A stretch of DNA of 64,000 nucleotides from Monarcha castaneiventris obscurior (taxonomy: Eukaryota > Chordata > Aves > Passeriformes > Monarchidae): assembly GCA_026261815.1 (NCBI GenBank), contig JAMPIT010000511.1, positions 2,899,001-2,963,000 of the forward strand, given 5' to 3'. Under the pieces are notes generated by a model. It searched no databases, had not been told where the DNA came from, and was given only the letters and a program-made list of their open reading frames with translations. Position numbers and translations under genes: made by a program. Below are positions 33,820 through 64,000 of the stretch, one piece after another. The stretch's first letter is position 1; each line of letters begins with the position of its first letter.

Positions 33820-35307
33820 TAGACTACTTTCTGATTTTATTTTTGTTAAATTACTTTTGTAACTGCTAAAAAAATAATTAAAAAAACAAAACAAAAAAAA
33901 ATCCCAACCAAACAAAACAAAAGAAAACAAAAAAGGAAATATTATTCAAGGCTGTTGATTTTCATCTCTTGAAATTTTAGTGACAAGCTCAAATATCAGA
34001 TCCCTGTTACAGAAGATGGATAACTGACCAGAGCTAGATAAAAACCATACAATTCTCTTCTTTAAAAATAGTTTGGATTTCCAATGACTTTGTGACCACT
34101 GGTCATTAGAAATACACACCTAGAGTTTGAGAAAACAGAGATATAGACAGTATCTGATAATGCCCTGTCCTCTAAACATCACATGGGAGCTTTTCTCTTC
34201 CAAAAGACTCAGTAACAGCCAAGCCTTAAAAAAAAAAAAATCTCTTTCAATTTCCAACACTATGACTAAATTTCTTTGGGTGGGGTGGGATAAAAACACA
34301 CATGGTCATTTTCTACCACAGTTCTGTTGTCAGAAGTAATACTGCATCCTTTGTACAACACTGCTCGTGTTTCAAAGGTGGAAAGAGTGTGTGTGTATTT
34401 CTGTTTGAAATGACAAAGCCCTCTCTAGATTTGCCTTACAAAATAATCAAAACCATAGGAGTAGGGAAAGAGGAGAAAGGAAAGCTGCCTTAAGGGAAAT
34501 AAACTTTCCGTGCACCACAGTATTTGCTGGGTTATATGGACAGACTGCAGAGCTACTGGGCTGGGAAAGGGATTCTGCAGAGCCTAGGACATCCCCCCCT
34601 GGACAGCCCCCCGAAAGGTCACTCAGAAGTTTGACCTACAGCACCTCTTCCAACAGAGCGAGAGTTGGCGCGAGCCTGGAGCAGGAGCCGGCGTTTGGCC
34701 TCGCGTGACCACTTAACAGAGCCAGAGTTGTCCCTCGGGATGGCCAGCAGCTCCTGCCTTCTTAACATTTGATCCCAGTTTCCAAAAAAAAAAAAAAAAA
34801 AATTATAAAAGTGTATGTGTAGGTGTATTTATAACGGAAGGTGTCTGTCTAAACCTCACCCCTTTCTCTCGTATCCTGTGGAAGAGCTCAAGGATCTCCA
34901 CGTGTTCCTTGGCAGCAAGGGCTGCCAGCCAGCAGGCTGAGAAGTCACCTGAGCCACAATCTAGCTCTCCATGCCCAACAGTGTGAGGATAGATTTTACA
35001 CAACCATTTTCCTTAAAAATATCTCACAACTTTTAAAAATCCTAAACAGATCAAGGATTTATGCACCATTCCAGTAGATGAGTTCCACTTAGATTTGTTC
35101 TGAGGATTGATTGGTGCCACAGGACGTTGGGATTTGCAGCTTACACAGCTTGCTTCCTTCCAGTTCCAGTTTGTACATCCACTGTGGTACAAAATCTGCC
35201 TGTAGGTGACATTATCTTGGCTTACTTGATACACATTTTCCAAAGGCTGGACATATTCACATTTTGGTGCTTCTGATACGTATTCAAAGGAAAATACCCC
35301 ACTGCAG
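33820..35307 (-). other. ZMYM4: ZMYM4 3' untranslated region (probable extent)
   Basis: Follows the ZMYM4 stop codon at 35308-35310 on the minus strand. The first AATAAA on that strand is at 33836-33841, which would give a 3' UTR of about 1.5 kb. A 17-A run at about 34784-34800 and an A-rich stretch at 33870-33940 lie within or near it. The extent is inferred. Confidence 0.5.
33836..33841 (-). terminator. ZMYM4: Candidate ZMYM4 poly(A) signal
   Basis: Plus strand TTTATT, minus strand AATAAA; the first such hexamer that I find downstream of the stop codon. Confidence 0.4.
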
Positions 35308-62155
<26,848 letters not shown>

Positions 62156-64000
62156 CTGTAAAAAAGGAAAGCACTGTGTCATTGTCTTGGTCAGCTGCCA
62201 TGTACTTTGCTAAAAAGTATCTGATCAAAACCAAAACCAAGCAGAAGGATCATAATTCCTCCTCCTCTTTCCTTCCTTGCCCCAAGCAAATTTTTATGAA
62301 TTATGACTGTTATATCACTGAGAAGCCACGCTTACCCTAATGAGTTCAGAATACATAGAAAAGGCACACAAGGAAAATTTAGAAATAGTGCTGCTTCCCA
62401 GAGGAGAGAGGGAAGGGAATGTCAATTTTCTCTTCTACTTGGGATACTGGTACCAGGTCAAGGCCACAGATTCTGCCCTGACACTCTGTGAGCCTTCATT
62501 CCCTCTGAACATCATAAATGAAAACCAGGAGCACATGCAGCTCCCACTGCCATGGGCTGCACAGATCCATGGAACCTCTCCTACAGGGAATGTCCTCTTT
62601 CCAGGAACAGGAAAATGTAATGCTTAACTTCCCAACACAGATGATGAGTGTCAGTGTGAGCATAATCAAAGAAAAACCAGATGATGACTAAGTGCTGTGC
62701 AAACATCTGTCTGCATTAAACATCCTCTGACAGATGTTGACATTGATGGCATGCTTGGATGCTGCCTGGAAAAGAATAATTAAAGTTTCCTTCAGAATGT
62801 CCAACACATTAGCAGCCTTCCTTTCTGCCCAAGAGATAACAGTAATTCATTTAAGCCCTCTCTCCTTTCTCTGCGTTGCCAGCTCTATACTTCCTTTCCT
62901 GGTAGATCCTGCTCACACTGCAATTCTTAAGCCATCTTAGGGAAAGTAATGGGATTTGATAGCAAAGGGATGAGCCCTAATTTCATTTAACTCAAGTAAT
63001 TTAGTTGATAAATCCAGTATTTCTCAGGACTGGGAACTATCAGTGATGGGAACTATCTGTTTGGTAGCAGCCAGCTCTAGGAAAGGATGACAAATGTCCC
63101 AGAGGTCATTTGACAGCAAAAGTCCCTTTCCAATACCACTTGTATATCTACAGAGACAAGGTAGCTCCTTCAGCTTAACTGGACACACATGGAATAGTGA
63201 GGACCTGTCCAGCATGGTATCAAGTCAGTCGGACACTGCACCAGAACTTTCTAGTTTCTCTGAGCAGACCCTTGAGGCTGGAAAAGTGAAATACAGAACC
63301 AAAACAAACAAAAGTTACAGTTCCACAAGGCTGGTGCAAGTCTCCTCCCTGTAATTATCTACAGGGAAAAAGAGTAAAGAAACACCTCCCAGGAAGGTTT
63401 GCAAGGCCTGAACTCTGTTCCTGCTGTAATGAATCTCAGGAGTGTCTGGGAGATGGAGGTTTAATGTTGATCTAGAAGCCCATTCATAGTCAACTAAGTT
63501 TACACAGGTGTAACACTAATCCCCATAAATACTGGATATACCAAGTGCTCATACAAGCTGCCGAGGACAAGGACAGCAGAGGTAGGCTGCTTTTAGAGGA
63601 GAACATGGAAAGAAACTTGTTGCCATTTGATAATAGTATCAGAATATGAAGTTTTGGAAGGCAAAAACAATAGCCCAGGTCCTTGACTCTACACTGACCT
63701 TTTTCAATCCTTTTTTGCTTCCTGTCAGTAATTCTCTATCCTCTCCAAAAATGTCCCAACAGAATTTGATGGTAGGATGAAGGAAGTTTTCAGTTGAGAT
63801 GAAGCATGAGCTCATCCTTTTCTCTGAGTAGATTTGTATCAAAGTAATTCCTTAACTCTTTTGAGAGCCAGAGTACCTGTGGGAAAGTATTCCAGATCCT
63901 ATACAATCCTAGTTGCCTTATACATTCTAATCCTAGGTATTCCTCCTTCTCTTCCCATGGTAACAAATCTTTTGCCAACAGCTGACAACCCCAGGAATGC
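62156..64000 (-). other. ZMYM4: ZMYM4 first intron (part)
   Basis: AT-rich sequence upstream of the exon 62113-62155. I find no exon encoding the expected N-terminal residues and no CpG-rich promoter, so exon 1 and the promoter are past the right edge. Confidence 0.7.

Noticed and set aside
63790..63978. 62-codon minus-strand frame in ZMYM4 intron 1
   Set aside because: No similarity to the expected ZMYM4 start, no initiation or splice context, and no family that I recognise.

Overview
This window is nuclear DNA from a bird. It contains vertebrate-style split genes with GT/AG introns and AATAAA signals, several CR1 LINE 3' ends, avian-type retroviral LTRs, a miR-1b/miR-133c hairpin pair, and a nearly complete ZMYM4 gene next to ISG12-family (IFI6/IFI27-like) genes. 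Human IFI6 and ZMYM4 lie on the same chromosome arm. I recall that chicken carries ZMYM4, mir-1b and mir-133c on one microchromosome; that is memory and was not checked. The species cannot be fixed from the sequence.

Positions 1-25430 hold a tandem array of six units 3.1-5.5 kb long, all on the plus strand. Each unit has a GC-rich spacer, an ISRE (GAAAGTGAAACT; one copy mutated), a tiny first coding exon ending ATGG, and phase 1-1 exons. Units 1-5 each predict a hydrophobic protein of only 49-53 residues, a miniature of the ISG12 family. Unit 6 keeps only the first two exons. Units 1 and 5 also carry a tight mir-1b/mir-133c hairpin cluster upstream of the interferon promoter. In units 2, 3, 4 and 6 that place is taken by an LTR-like segment, full length or deleted. 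Units 1 and 2 share a 1.1-kb antisense LTR-like insertion in intron 2, and unit 5 has a solo LTR with a perfect 6-bp target duplication. The units are mosaics, which points to unequal crossing over or gene conversion.

Positions 25430-29700 hold the end of the family: a hexanucleotide tract, an avian ERV solo LTR, a broken ISG12 copy whose tail runs into CR1, and a gene with the whole ISG12 domain and a 9-residue-repeat tail. That last gene has no start exon of its own nearby. Because all the exons are phase 1-1, unit 6's ISRE promoter and ATGG exon could serve it.

Positions 29700-33800 are intergenic with old repeat relics and a CR1 end. Positions 33800-62155 are ZMYM4 on the minus strand: 28 coding exons join in frame to 1504 codons plus stop. 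The first coding exon lies beyond the right edge. Its introns hold further CR1 ends, one of them abutting a splice donor. From the right end of ZMYM4 to 64000 I see only its first intron.
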